From Blakeslea trispora (Eukaryota > Mucoromycota > Mucoromycetes > Mucorales > Choanephoraceae): a stretch of DNA of 64,000 nucleotides. Where the stretch lies: positions 1-64,000 of the forward strand of contig JAIWNE010000021.1 of the NCBI GenBank assembly GCA_025331445.1. Direction: 5' to 3'. Position 1 is the first letter of the stretch. Every line of letters begins with the position of its first letter. Made by a program: the position numbers and the translations under genes. The notes under the pieces are model-generated. The model did no database searches. It was not told the DNA's origin and worked only from the letters and a program-made list of their open reading frames with translations. This document shows positions 12,729-26,300 of the stretch, in pieces.

Positions 12729-15507
12729 TTATTTTCTTTCGGTTAACTTCAAATCTCGTAATTCTTTTCTAAGAATTTCATTTTCTTTTTGTAACTTTGC
12801 ATTCTCAAACAATGTCTGTTGAACTAATTTGTCTAAATGTTCGACAGTCGACGATAGATCATCACTAATTGAAATCGAACTATAAAGCAAGATGAGCGAT
12901 TGGACAGTCCGTTTCAAAGGGAGAATACAAACCTTGAATGAGAATCAAAATAATGGTCACCTTGGTGACTGAGAGTGACATTGGCAAAAGTTTGAGGCAT
13001 GTTTTTCTTTAGATTCATTCCTAATTCTTGTAGCATAACTCTTTGCATTTCATTCATGCGTATCAGTTCTTCCAGTTGGTATTGTGGGTGTACGTTAGGA
13101 GGTGTATGGCTATGGAATGTACTGTTTTCATGCGGCTGCTGACTTTGTGAAATTTTATCTTGATCTAATAAGTAGTTAGATGAAAAGCTACCTCTTGGTG
13201 TGACATCTGCAATAGATGATGAGTTACTGGTTGTGGTTGAACCGCCTGTCAGCTCGAATCTGCCAATCTTCCGCGAAGATTCTGTCAGGAGCGCAACATT
13301 CTCTGTGGTCAGTAGTTCTGCGTTAGGGCTCTTTTTCTCCACAACAGATGTTGTCTTGTTCGAAGAAGATGAGTAGTTTGAGCCATCGCGCGAGAGAGGA
13401 ACAGGCTGATACAGAACAGGCAAGTTGTTGCTATTCACTTGTATCTCAAAGCGAGACTTGCGGTCATTGGTACTTTGACTGTTAAGATAGTCTTGGCTAG
13501 AAATCTTGTGTAATTGCTGTTGTTGCTGCTGTTGATGTTGTTGCTGCTGTTGATGTTGCTCCTCATCCTCTATGTTGGATGAGTCTGGGGCAGTTAAAGA
13601 CTTGGATGATTGGTTTACATAGAATCGTCCTTTCATGACTTCGCCTGATGTGTCGATCGTAGTGCTCTGAGTGTGCTCATCTTCTGTTGGCATTGGACTC
13701 AGAGAGCGAACCGAATTAGGTTGAACGCATTCTGGTTCTCTGGGTATCGTTGTTTCTTCAATAACAAAGCGCGACTTTCTTGCAGGTGGCAAAGTATTTG
13801 TCTGGTTAAGAGGGGGCGATAAAGAAGCAGATGATGTATTCAGTATTGGATCCGCTGGATGTATAGAGCTGTTGTTGCGTACAACAACATCACCGAAAGA
13901 AATATGTCGTTTTGCTGCTGGCTTTGACTTATTGCTATTAAGGTTAGCGCTGTCTTGAGATATTGAACGGTTGTGCGAAACGTTGGATTGGCTAGGCATC
14001 AGCTGGCTAGGATTAAGCAGCTCTTCTTCTGCGCTATGATTGTTATCGTCATTATCATCGTCGTCATCAAAGTCCCACTCATCAGTTTTTGTAATTGTTA
14101 CTTGTTTTTGGGGTATCTTTTTTCGAGGTCTCTGCTCAAGAGGAGGTAAATCAGAAAGAATTGCTTTGATAAGATAGTCCTTCTTTTTGGCCTGCTTAAA
14201 AAAAGGATGCTGAATCAACTTTTCTGCTGTTGGTCTTTTCTGAGGATCTTTGTTGAGGCAAATATCAATCATTTCTTTAAAAGCTTTAGAGTATTTATGA
14301 GTTGCATTCTCACGATCCAGTGTGGGTGGTTCGTTGGAGAGTGTCATCATGAGCACCTGAAAAGAAAATTGAGGTCTTGTTTCTTCACAAAATAGACTGT
14401 AGCTCAAGAACATACCTTTAGAGGAGGATATTTAGCAAAAGGGGCATGCCCAGTAGCCAGCTCAATTGCAGTTATTCCGAAACTCCAAATATCAGCTTTG
14501 TAGTCATATTCTGCTTGCTCCATGACTTCAGGAGCCATCCAGCAAGGCTTTTTGGATATTAGTTAGCACTAATGTAACTACTTGTTCAACCAAAAGCACT
14601 TACAGTTCCTACAAAGGTCTTTCGCATGCCTCTTTCACCTGTCTCCATTAAGGAAGATGAAACGCCAAAATCGGCTAGCATTACAGTCCCATCTTCGTCC
14701 ATTAACAAATTGCCTGCTTTTACATCACGATGAATATGTCCATTTTTGTGTAGATAGATTAAAGCTTCTAATGTCTGCTTAAGAATAGTAGCAATGGTCA
14801 ATTCATCTAAGCCATCAGGATATCTCGTCTTCATTATATCCAAACATGATCCGCCAGCTAGATAAGGTGTAACAATGTATAGCTTCGACCCGCTTACAAA
14901 CGATCCATAAACACGCAATACATTTGGATGCTTGGACAATGCCATTAATGCTGTTTCACGCTATAAAAGTTAAAGGTCCGTTAAATTTCTTTCTCCTTTT
15001 TTCTTTTTCTTTCTTTTTTTTCCGCGTGTGCATGCTTCAAATGGGTATATACGTGTGTGTCCGATACTTTACTCGAAGTTCATCAATTTGATTTCTTTCA
15101 AATTTGTCCAAGTCGATTATTTTCAATGCCATGTTTTTGTTTAGAGGTTTATATATAGCTTTATATACAATGGCAGAAGATCCATAACCTACAAACAAAA
15201 GGTTGTTGAGGAACATCATTTTTGAGATGGAAAACAGGAATATTATTGACTTACCTATAGCTTCCTTCAGCTCATAGTCATCGAGCTGACTGAATTGATA
15301 TTCTACCAAATGCGATGGAACGGGAGAAACAGGTATACTGCTGTCGAAGACACTGCTATTACTGCTCATGTTATTCGTCATAATTTTTAAGTTGCTTAAA
15401 ATGTCGATGCCACTTATAGATTTCCTAGGATGGTGGCCAGGCATAACCGGACTTGACTTTTGGTTTTTTGCCTCATCTATTGAATGAATGCTTTCAACAC
15501 GCTCCAT
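12729..15507 (-). CDS. STE20-family kinase, OSR1/SPAK/Fray type
   Basis: Ser/Thr kinase of 810 residues; exons 15507-15255, 15188-15073, 14960-14604, 14547-14416, 14356-12933, 12879-12729. The kinase domain spans about residues 75-340: glycine-rich [17 protein letters not shown] lysine, [12 protein letters not shown] catalytic loop, DFG, and activation segment [19 protein letters not shown], which with [20 protein letters not shown] is diagnostic for OSR1/SPAK/Fray. The tail is disordered: an acidic run (WDFDDDDD), a glutamine/histidine tract near 551-567, and four RFx[V/I/L] motifs (about 482, 530, 588, 652). It ends in a coiled coil. I do not see the conserved C-terminal (CCT/PF2) domain of animal members. 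In animals this family acts in osmotic and ion-transport control downstream of WNK; here that is inference. Confidence 0.9.
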
Positions 15508-15839
15508 CTTTCTCTCTATAAATAATGGTATACAACTGGTATAAAGGGCTAAAAAGGAATCAGAAGAAAAAAGATTTTATTTAATATTGTGTGATTGTAA
15601 ATTTTCAAGGCACGCGATTAAATCCCAGTTTCCGAAGGTTCACCACATCTCTCCAGCTTAGCTCGTTAAAGGAAATACACCTTTTGCCAAAATGATGTCG
15701 CAAAAATAAAACTAAAGTGTCGTACTTTGAAAAAGAAGAGTGTGGTACCTTTTAAAATACCAGTGTCGTACATGTCGCATATGCAGTTCTAGTGTCGAAA
15801 CAAATTCTAACTAGAATTTTGTGAGACACTCGAATACAC
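15508..15839. other. Intergenic, no gene seen
   Basis: 5' region of the Fray-type kinase (reverse strand). AT-rich, with no coding frame recognised. It runs into the recombinase relic. Confidence 0.5.
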
Positions 15840-16590
15840 ATGGAAGAAATACGATTTGCTTATTCCAGAGTGTCCATATGATTTTCAGCACCATCAACAG
15901 TCTCGTCAAGGGTACCAAAAATAAGAGTATTCGTAAATTCGAATCGAGTCAAACGATCCCATCTATAACGATTCTCAAGTGTGGCCAATCTCCCGTAGTA
16001 ACGATATCCTCCTTGGAAATCTTAGCTTGTAGTGCCAAAAAAGACATAGCAGATCGAAGCGTAACGCTTCTTTCCGTTTTGGAAAGGCCAACCAAACGAT
16101 GGATCCAGTTTGAGGTAGTTTCTCTGGAAAAGAGCAACTTGTGGGCTTGTGCAGTTGATAAAGCGATTGTCAGTCGAGTTAGGCAAGCGAGGAGCGTTTG
16201 AACTTGACGCAACGAAGACTGGACATGGGCCTTGACAGTGACTGACTTGATTATGTGCCAGTGGTTTCGTTGTTCTTGTAGAGAATGACCATCGTTCGAA
16301 GAGACGGGTACACGTTGGAAATCTGTGGGACGCAAGAAACAAGTGACATCCAATTTCGGCTGAAGTTTTGTAAAGTCCGGGGCATGAGAGTGCTGGTACT
16401 TCAAGTGATCAAAAGTTAGTTGTGAGTTGACATTTGGACGATGTAGTCTGACGGGTGGAGCTTGACGTAATGAAACAGCGATAAAGTTGTTCAAGACTGT
16501 GTCACTCCAAATGCCAAGTGGGTTGGGTTGAAGATGAATGATGTATACTCTATAGAACTGTATAGTAGATGTGGTAAGAGTACGTTACTG
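15840..16590 (-). pseudogene. Tyrosine recombinase relic (DIRS/Crypton-like)
   Basis: An open reverse frame from about 16585 to 15949 carries marks of the tyrosine recombinase fold: VTCFLRPTDFQRV (box A arginine), KSVTVKAHV, WIHRLVGLSKTERSVTLRSAM (box B arginine region), ISKEDIVTTGDW (the W/H position). Just after TTGDW the frame ends, but another frame reads LENRYRWDRL, which holds the expected nucleophile tyrosine, and the next frame reads FTNTLIFGT. The C-terminus is thus split by one or more frameshifts. No reverse transcriptase, terminal repeats or captured gene were recognised, so whether it derives from a DIRS-type retrotransposon or a Crypton is open. It is not functional as it stands. 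Confidence 0.68.
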
Positions 16591-17303
16591 TTGAATATCA
16601 CCCAAAAAAATTCATAACATTAGCTGATGAGAATTTGGCTGGGCCAACAATATGATGAAGACACCAATTAATGAAAGGTAGCTGACCACTTTTGTATGCC
16701 CTGCTGGTAGCTTGAGAAATCATAGTAGCGCATTTTCGTCACTGAAGACAAAGGATAGTTTTAACATTGTGTTGTTGTGCCTTTTGATCTTTTGTAAAGA
16801 TTGAGCAAGATTGGCTCAGTCACTATCAGAAGCGAACACATGTTTTAGATATTTGCTTCGACAAATGCTTTAAAGTTGTTTTGGGTTACTAACAAAGTTG
16901 AGATACTCAGGATAGGAAACTCTAAACCAAATAGTATTAGAACTTTGTGTTTTATTTAGACTTGCATCTGGAAACTTTGTCAATAAACTAATCTTGACTT
17001 GATCACACACACAATCAGTAAACAAACACTTCGAATTGATCATTATAATTAACGCAATTACAATATAATTTTTGCTTCAAGTATGGTCCAAAAGAATATG
17101 GTTACACAAGTGCGCTCAGTCTGACCTAGTAGAAGAAGTTTGTCTAGGAGAGAGAAAAGGTACATTTTTTGTCACAACTCGGAGAAGCTTGTGAATCGCT
17201 CTTAGAATAAGCAAAAATCAATGATTGAAACGAAAAAAAAAAGAAGTCTAATTTTATATTTATTGTAGATAATTATATATGTCAAGTATACTCTATCAGA
17301 TGG
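16591..17303. other. Intergenic, no gene seen
   Basis: Spacer between the recombinase relic and the 3' end of the histidine kinase. AT-rich; it may include further degraded transposon sequence, but nothing can be named. Confidence 0.5.
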
Positions 17304-20300
17304 CTACTTCTTAAGCAAAGATGCTTTTGGTTTTCCTTCCATCATATGTGCTGATTGAGGAGCAAATTTCTTTATAGCTGCGATGAGCTCAGGGAATCTC
17401 AGTGGCTTGGTTACGTATTCATCCTAAAAGAGAAAAATTAGAAGACTTGTTTCAACAAAGAACATAATAGTATAGTTACCATGCCAGCTTGTAAGCATTT
17501 TTCCCTATCACCAATCATGGCATGTGCAGTTAAAGCAATAATAGGTATATGAGAATTGTTGTTCATGCTATGTTCAATTTCTCTAATCTTTTGTGTAGCT
17601 TCAAATCCGCCCATAACAGGCATTTGCACATCCATTAAAATCAAATCAAATTCTTGCGACTCAAAAGCTTCAACAGCCAATTTACCATTAGCAACGACCT
17701 TAACATGGTGTCCAAATTTCTCTAGTATTCGAACAGCAAGCTTTTGGTTAACATCATTGTCTTCAGCTAAAAGAATTTCTAATGGAACGGTCTTTGATGC
17801 ATCACTTGGTAATGCTGCATGACTCTCTAGGGCTGGGAGGAGCACAGCGAACATATCGGCAAGGTTTGTAGGAGGATTTGCATAACCTGTTATACCAAGG
17901 TCGATACATAACTTCATATTGAGAAGATGAGCTTCAGGAGCAATCAAAACAATTGGTGTGTAACGCAGTGGAACAATCTCTCTAATCTTCTCAGCAAACG
18001 TCATCTTGTCGATAATAACTGTGTCAAAGAAAGGAGAATGTTTTACTTTGCTTGAATTAGCAATTGAGACAGCAGCTGCTTCTTCGATGCTTCCAACACG
18101 ATAAGGCTTCAAACCCAGCATGCTGACCTTGTCTAAAGCGCCAGTTTGATCATTCATGCTGTCTAAGAACAAAACTCGTCTATTGCGGAACCTGTGCATT
18201 TTGTCTTTGATTTCTTTATCATCGAGATTATAACGAAGCAGACTGACAGTGAAATAGAATTCAGATCCTCTTCCGTATTTGGATTCAACCCATAGATCGC
18301 CACCCATCAATTGAACTAGATGACGAGAAATCGACAAGCCAAGACCAGTACCACCATATTCACGCCTACATATATAATTATAACAAGGTCAGTTTCCATT
18401 TCTTTATATTACTAAAAGGAGATTACTTACGTAGTACTGCCATCTGCCTGACAGAATGTGTCAAAAATTACGTTCAGTTTGTCTTCTTGAATACCAATAC
18501 CAGTATCGCTGACACAAAATTCTAGTACGACAGTTCCATCTTGCATTCTAACAGATCTGGTACGAAGAACAACCTCACCTTGAGTAGTAAACTTGACAGC
18601 GTTTCCGATAAGGTTAGTGATGACTTGTCGAAGACGCAGAGGGTCACCAATCAGTTGATCAGGAATGGATTGATCGACGTGGTAAATCAGGTCGAGCTTC
18701 TTTTGGTTGGCCTTGACAGCAAGTGTTTTTAGGACACTAAAGACAGCAGAGCGAAGAGAAAATGGTATAGATTCAATTGTCATACGACCTGCTTCAATTT
18801 TCGAAATATCCAAAATATCATCAATAATAGTAAGCAAGCTATTGGCCAAACTTGAAACAATCATCAGGTTTTCTCTTTGTTGTCTAGTCAATTCAGTCTC
18901 AAGAGTAAGGGTGGTCATACCGATGATACCATTCATAGGTGTTCGGATTTCATGACTCATGTTGGCCAAGAACTCACTCTTAGATCGGTTGGCTAACTCA
19001 GCAGCCTCTCTAGCAAGCCTATTCTTTTGAATTGCATCCCGAAGAGAACCTACCATTTGATTGATTTTGGTTTTTAACGAATCCATTTCACCAGATGCTT
19101 CAACTGTGATGAGACGAGAGAAATCATTCTCGGTAGCAGCAGCAGAGATTTGAGCAAACGCACGCACTTGTGTAGTCAAGTTGGAAGCCATTGTGTTGAC
19201 GTTGCTTGTAATATCGCGCCACAAGCCTTCGATGTCTTCTACTTGAGCTTGGACACCTAGCTTGCCTTCAGTACCAACTTCTTTTGCAACTCTCGTCACT
19301 TCAGAAGCGAACGAGCTAAGTTGATCCACCATTGTGTTGATTGTGTTCTTCAGTTCAGCAATCTCGCCATGTACTTCGACCTCGATCTTTTTACTTAAAT
19401 CACCTTGAGCAACAGCTTTACACACAGCAGCAATTGCACGAAGTTGGTCTGTTAAGTTACTTGCCATCAAGTTGACGTTGTCAGTCAAATCTTTCCAGGT
19501 TCCATCAACACCTACAATAGTAGCTTGTCCTCCTAGTATGCCTTCGGTACCGACCTCCCTTGCGACTCTCGTTACTTCCGCTGCAAAGACTCTTAACTGA
19601 TCCACCATGTCATTCACTGTCTCTCTATAGGTTTATGATCAATAAACAATAACCAATCGTACTATGAAGCATACTAACTTTAGCTCACGGATTTCACCAC
19701 GTGTTTCAACCTCAATCTTCTTTGACAAATCACCTTTTGCAACAGCCTTTGTGACCACTGCAATGGATCTAACCTGAGTTGTCAAGTTTGTGGCCATCGT
19801 GTTGACGTTATCAGTCAAATCTTTCCAAGTTCCTGCAACGCCCTGTACATTAGCTTGGCCACCCAGCGCGCCATCAGTACCAACCTCACGAGCAACTCGC
19901 GTCACTTCGGATGAAAATTCACGAAGCTGGTCAACCATGTCGTTTACAGTGATCTTTAAATCAAGAATTTCACCCCTTGTCTCAACATGAATTTTCTTTG
20001 ACAAGTCACCATTTGCAACAGCTTTGGTTACTTCTGCAATGGAACGCACTTGATTGGTCAAGTTGGCTGCCATGATATTTACATTATCAGTAAGCTCATT
20101 CCATGTACCAGCAACACCTTGTACAACAGCTTGTCCACCAAGCTTACCCTCTGTACCTACTTCTTTTGACACTCTTGTCACTTCAGAAGCAAACACATTA
20201 AGCTGATCCACCATGTTGTTCACAATATTTTTGAGTTCCAGAATCTCACCGCCAGACTCGACCTCGATCTTCTTTGATAGATCGCCATTAGCGACGGCTT

Positions 20301-23300
20301 TGGTTACTTCGGCAATCGAACGTACTTGACTTGTCAGATTTGCTGCCATCTGGTTCACATTGTCTGTCAAGTCCATCCACGTACCGGCGACACCTTGCAC
20401 AACAGCCTGTCCGCCAAGCTTGCCTTCCGTGCCGACTTCCTTCGACACTCTTGTCACTTCGGAAGCGAAGATACGCAGCTGATCTACCATGCCATTGACA
20501 ATGTCTTTGAGTTCCAGGATCTCACCACCGGACTCAACCTCGATCTTCTTTGATAGATCACCCAGCGCTACTGCTTTTGTCACCTGCGCAATCGAACGAA
20601 CTTGTGTAGTAAGATTGGCTGCCATCGTGTTTACATTGTCTGTCAAGTCCATCCATGTACCAGCAACACCTTCTACCTTGGCTTGCCCACCAAGCTTGCC
20701 TTCCGTGCCGACTTCCTTCGCCACTCTCGTTACTTCAGCAGCAAACACTCTCAGCTGGTCCACCATGTCATTGACCGTGTCTTTGAGTTCTAGGATCTCA
20801 CCATTGGTTTGCACTTCGATCTTCTTTGACAGGTCACCGTTTGCAACGGCTTTTGTCACTTGCGCAATCGAACGAACTTGTGTCGTAAGGTTGGCTGCCA
20901 TCGTGTTGACGTTGTCTGTCAACTCATTCCATGTACCCGCGACACCTTCCACAGTAGCCTGACCGCCAAGCTTTCCTTCTGTACCGACTTCTCTAGCTAC
21001 ACGGGACACTTCGGAGGCAAACACATTGAGTTGGTCCACCATGTTGTTTACAATGTTTTTCAAATCTAGAATTTCGCCACCAGATTCGACTTCGATCTTC
21101 TTGGACAGATCACCAAGAGCTACTGCCTTTGTCACCTCAGCAATCGAACGTACTTGATTGGTCAAATTTGTGGCCATAGTATTGACATTGTCCGTTAAAT
21201 CCATCCAGGTACCGTCTACATTTGGAACCCGCGCCTGCCCACCGAGCTTGCCTTCTGTGCCTACTTCTTTGGCAACCCTTGTAACTTCAGCAGCAAACAC
21301 ATTGAGTTGGTCTACCATGTTGTTCACAATGTTCTTCAGATCTAGAATTTCTCCTCCAGATTCAACTTCAATCTTTTTTGATAAATCACCTCTGGCAACT
21401 GCCTTAGTCACTTCGGCAATCGAACGTACTTGACTTGTCAGATTTGCTGCCATCTGGTTCACATTGTCTGTCAAGTCCATCCACGTACCGGCGACACCTT
21501 GCACAACAGCCTGTCCGCCAAGCTTGCCTTCCGTGCCGACTTCCTTCGACACTCTTGTCACTTCGGAAGCGAAGATACGCAGCTGATCTACCATGTTGTT
21601 TACAATATCTTTGAGTTCCAGGATCTCACCGCCAGACTCAACCTCGATCTTCTTCGACAAGTCACCGAGCGCCACTGCCTTTGTCACCTGCGCAATAGAG
21701 CGCACCTGAGTTGTAAGGTTTGCTGCCATCGTGTTTACATTGTCTGTCAAGTCCATCCATGTACCAGCAACACCTTCTACCTTGGCTTGCCCACCAAGCT
21801 TGCCTTCCGTGCCGACTTCCTTCGCCACTCTCGTTACTTCAGCAGCAAACACTCTCAGCTGGTCCACCATGTCATTGACCGTGTCTTTGAGTTCTAGGAT
21901 CTCACCATTGGTTTGCACTTCGATCTTCTTTGACAGGTCACCGTTTGCAACGGCTTTTGTCACTTGCGCAATCGAACGAACTTGTGTCGTAAGGTTGGCT
22001 GCCATCGTGTTGACGTTGTCTGTCAACTCATTCCATGTACCCGCGACACCTTCCACAGTAGCCTGACCGCCAAGCTTTCCTTCTGTACCGACTTCTCTAG
22101 CTACACGAGTTACTTCAGATGCAAAAATACGCAATTGATCCACCATAGAATTGACTGTTGCTTTAAGGTCCAAAATTTCACCGCCAGATTCAACCTCAAT
22201 CTTCTTTGACAGGTCGCCCAGCGCTACTGCTTTTGTCACCTCAGCAATCGAGCGCACTTGGTTCGTAAGATTGGCAGCCATGATGTTTACATTGTCAGTA
22301 AGTTCAAACCAAGTACCAGCCACGTTAGGTACCATGGCTTGTCCGCCAAGCTTGCCTTCCGTGCCTACTTCTTTTGACACTCTTGTCACTTCGGAAGCAA
22401 AGACTCTCAATTGGTCCACCATGTTGTTTACAATATCTTTGAGTTCTAATATTTCGCCACCGGACTCAACCTCGATCTTCTTTGATAGATCACCCAGCGC
22501 TACTGCTTTTGTCACCTGCGCAATCGAACGAACTTGTGTAGTAAGATTGGCTGCCATCGTGTTTACATTGTCTGTCAAGTCCATCCATGTACCAGCAACA
22601 CCTTCTACCTTGGCTTGCCCACCAAGCTTGCCTTCTGTACCGACTTCTTTTGCAACACGAGTGACTTCTGACGCGAATACATTTAATTGATCCACCATGT
22701 CATTGACCGTGTCTTTGAGTTCTAGGATCTCACCATTGGTTTGCACTTCGATCTTCTTTGACAGGTCACCGTTTGCAACGGCTTTTGTCACTTGCGCAAT
22801 CGAACGAACTTGTGTCGTAAGGTTGGCTGCCATCGTGTTGACGTTGTCTGTCAACTCATTCCATGTACCCGCGACACCTTCCACAGTAGCCTGACCGCCA
22901 AGCTTTCCTTCTGTACCGACTTCTCTAGCTACACGGGACACTTCGGAGGCAAACACATTGAGTTGGTCCACCATGTTGTTCACAATATTCTGCAAGTCCA
23001 GGATTTCGCCACCAGATTCGACTTCGATCTTCTTTGACAGGTCACCCAGCGCTACTGCCTTTGTCACCTCAGCGATGGAACGCACCTGAGTCGTGAGGTT
23101 TGCTGCCATAATGTTGACATTACTAGTGAGCTCATACCATGTACCAGCAACATTAGGAACCATAGCTTGTCCACCTAACTTGCCATCTGTTCCTACTTCT
23201 TTTGACACTCTTGTGACTTCAGATGCAAAAATACGCAATTGATCCACCATGTTATTAACGATGTTCTTCAAATCCAGGATCTCACCGCCAGACTCGACCT

Positions 23301-26300
23301 CAATCTTCTTTGACAGGTCGCCCAGCGCTACTGCTTTTGTCACCTCAGCAATCGAGCGCACTTGGTTCGTAAGATTGGCAGCCATGATGTTTACATTGTC
23401 AGTAAGTTCAAACCAAGTACCAGCCACGTTAGGTACCATGGCTTGTCCGCCAAGCTTGCCTTCCGTGCCTACTTCTTTTGACACTCTTGTCACTTCGGAA
23501 GCAAAGACTCTCAATTGGTCAACCATGTTATTCACAATGTTCTTCAGATCCAGGATCTCACCGCCAGATTCAACCTCGATCTTCTTTGACAGGTCACCCA
23601 GCGCTACTGCCTTTGTCACCTCAGCAATCGAACGTACTTGGTTGGTCAAATTTGTGGCCATGTGGTTTACATTTACTGTTAACTCATTCCACGTACCGGC
23701 GACACCTTGTACAACAGCCTGTCCACCAAGCTTACCTTCCGTGCCTACTTCCTTCGACACTCTTGTCACTTCGGAAGCAAAGACTCTCAGTTGGTCAACC
23801 ATGTTATTCACAATGTTCTTCAGATCCAGGATCTCACCGCCAGACTCAACCTCGATCTTCTTTGACAGGTCACCCAGCGCTACTGCCTTTGTCACCTCAG
23901 CAATCGAACGTACTTGGTTGGTCAAATTTGTGGCCATGTGGTTTACGTTTACTGTGAGATCCATCCAAGTACCATCTACATTTGGCACGAGCGCTTGACC
24001 TCCAAGTTTACCTTCTGTGCCTACTTCTTTAGCTACCCTTGTGACTTCAGCAGCAAATACATTGAGTTGGTCTACCATGCTATTGACTGTGTTCTTAAGA
24101 TCAAGTATCTCTCCCTGGGTTTCGACATAAATCTTCTTTGACAAATCTCCCTTGGCCACAGCTTTAGTCACCTCAGCAATCGAACGTACTTGTGTAGTAA
24201 GGTTTGCTGCCATCGTGTTCACATTGTCAGTCAAATCTTTCCAAGTACCGCTCACACTCGGTACAATGGCTTCACCTCCAAGTTTGCCTTCTGTTCCTAC
24301 TTCACGAGAGACACGCGTTACTTCAGAAGCAAAGACTCTTAGCTGGTCCACCATGTCATTGACTGTATTTTTTAGATCTAGAATTTCTCCTCTTGTTTCG
24401 ACTTCAATCTTCTTTGACAAATCACCGTTAGCTACAGCTTTTGTCACTTCGGCAATGGATCGGACTTGATTTGTCAGATTGGCAGCCATCTGATTTACAT
24501 TGTCCGTCAAATTCTTCCATGTACCACCAACATCTTTCACTACGGCCTGACCACCCAATTTGCCTTCAACACCAACCTCTAGCGAGACTCTTCGAACTTC
24601 AGCAGAGAAAAGCAAAAGTTGATCCACCTAAACCAAAGCATGAGTGATACAACTCCTTTCAATTATACAAAAAAAAATTTTTTTTTACCATTTTGTTCAT
24701 GGTATTCTTGAGTTCCAGCACTTCACCTTGTGCATTTGCTTTGACTTTTTTAGACAAGTCACCTTGAGCAACAGCTTTAGCAACAACTGCAATGTCACGT
24801 ACTTGATCGGTCAGTCGCGTTGCCATTGTGTTGACATTATCTGTTAAATCCTTCCAGGTGCCTGCCACATCCTTGACAATTGCTTGACCGCCTAATTTTC
24901 CTTCTGTTCCTACCTCAAGGGACACACGTGTCACTTCAGTTGCAAATATGGATAACTAGTTGCCAAAATGGTTAGTCCAGGAGGGGGGAAGGGGCATAAA
25001 AATTGAGGCACACTTACTTGATCCACCATCGTATTTATGGTATTTTTCAAATCCAGCATCTCACCTCTAACCTCCACAGTGACCTTTTTGGTTAAATCAC
25101 CTCGAGCTACCGACTTTGAAACCTGTGCGATATCTCGTACTTGATTCGTAAGATTAGCAGCCATTGTGTTGACATTATCTGTCAACTCTTTCCAGATACC
25201 ATCGGCTCCCTGCACCTTGGCTTGTGCGCCTAGTTTTCCTTCAGTGCCAACTTCATGAGCTACTCTTGAGACTTCGGAAGCAAACAAGTTTAATTGATTT
25301 ACTACAAGAATAACATTACATCAGCTAACAAAAAAAGAAGAAGAAAAGGTGCGCTTATTTTATACCCATTGTGTTGAACGTATTTTTTAGCAATAAAGTT
25401 TCACCTCGTACAGGAGCGGTCATTGCTTTGCTTAAATCACCTCTTGCAATTGCTTGTGAGACGTCAGCAATATCACGCACTTGCTCAAGATGATTTCTAG
25501 TCATTAGATTAAGATTGACTACAAAATCTTTCCATAAACCTTTCTTTTCTTTAATGCTACACTGAATACCAAGTTTGCCATTGACAGCGGTTTCATGAGC
25601 CACTGAATTGACTTCATCAGCAATGCCTTGAAGTTCGTCAGCCATGGCATTGATAGCGTTTTTCAAAGTGTTAATAGGGGCATCCGATTCAACGTTTATG
25701 CCAGCAACACAACGTTCATGTTTACAAGTAATACGGCCATTCAGATCACCATTAAAGACGCCACAGGCGACTGTAACAGCTTGAATAACGCAGTCAGGAC
25801 ATACAATATTGTCAGAGCTTGTCTGAACAGCAGCGGCAGGGAAAGATATAGCAGAAGATGTTGTACCAAAATAAACAGGATAAGCAGTAGCGATAGAAGA
25901 TATACTAAATGGAGGAGGGGATGATAAAGAAGCAAGACCAGCAGCTAAATCATTCATGTTGGAAGGTTTAGCTGATATAAAATAAATGAGATGATGTTGA
26001 ATGAACTTCTTTTCGGGCGTTTACCTTTTTCTTTCTGTTGAGGAATTTTAGGCATTTCGCGGTATGAATTTTCTAATTTTTCGAGCAAAGAAGAATCATG
26101 AACGGATGTTAAGCTGTCTTCAGGTGTGGTGTTCTCTAGTCTTTCTTTATCTTCTTGATCCTCTTTGGAGTCAGCGCAATCTTTGTCTTCATGGTTAGAT
26201 GTCGTCAGAAGCTGGTGCTGCTGTTGTATCATAATCCGACTCCTAAGGTTCTCTGTCTCCAGCTGTAACTGACGCTGAGCAATCTTTTTGAGATTCAAAT

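Noticed and set aside
19790..24469. Many forward open frames across the HAMP array
   Set aside because: All repeat with the 276-bp period and are antisense shadows of the kinase.
19679..24627. Regular repeat array that might suggest satellite DNA or CRISPR
   Set aside because: The 276-bp period is a multiple of three, fully open, and encodes HAMP units; there are no short repeats with unique spacers.
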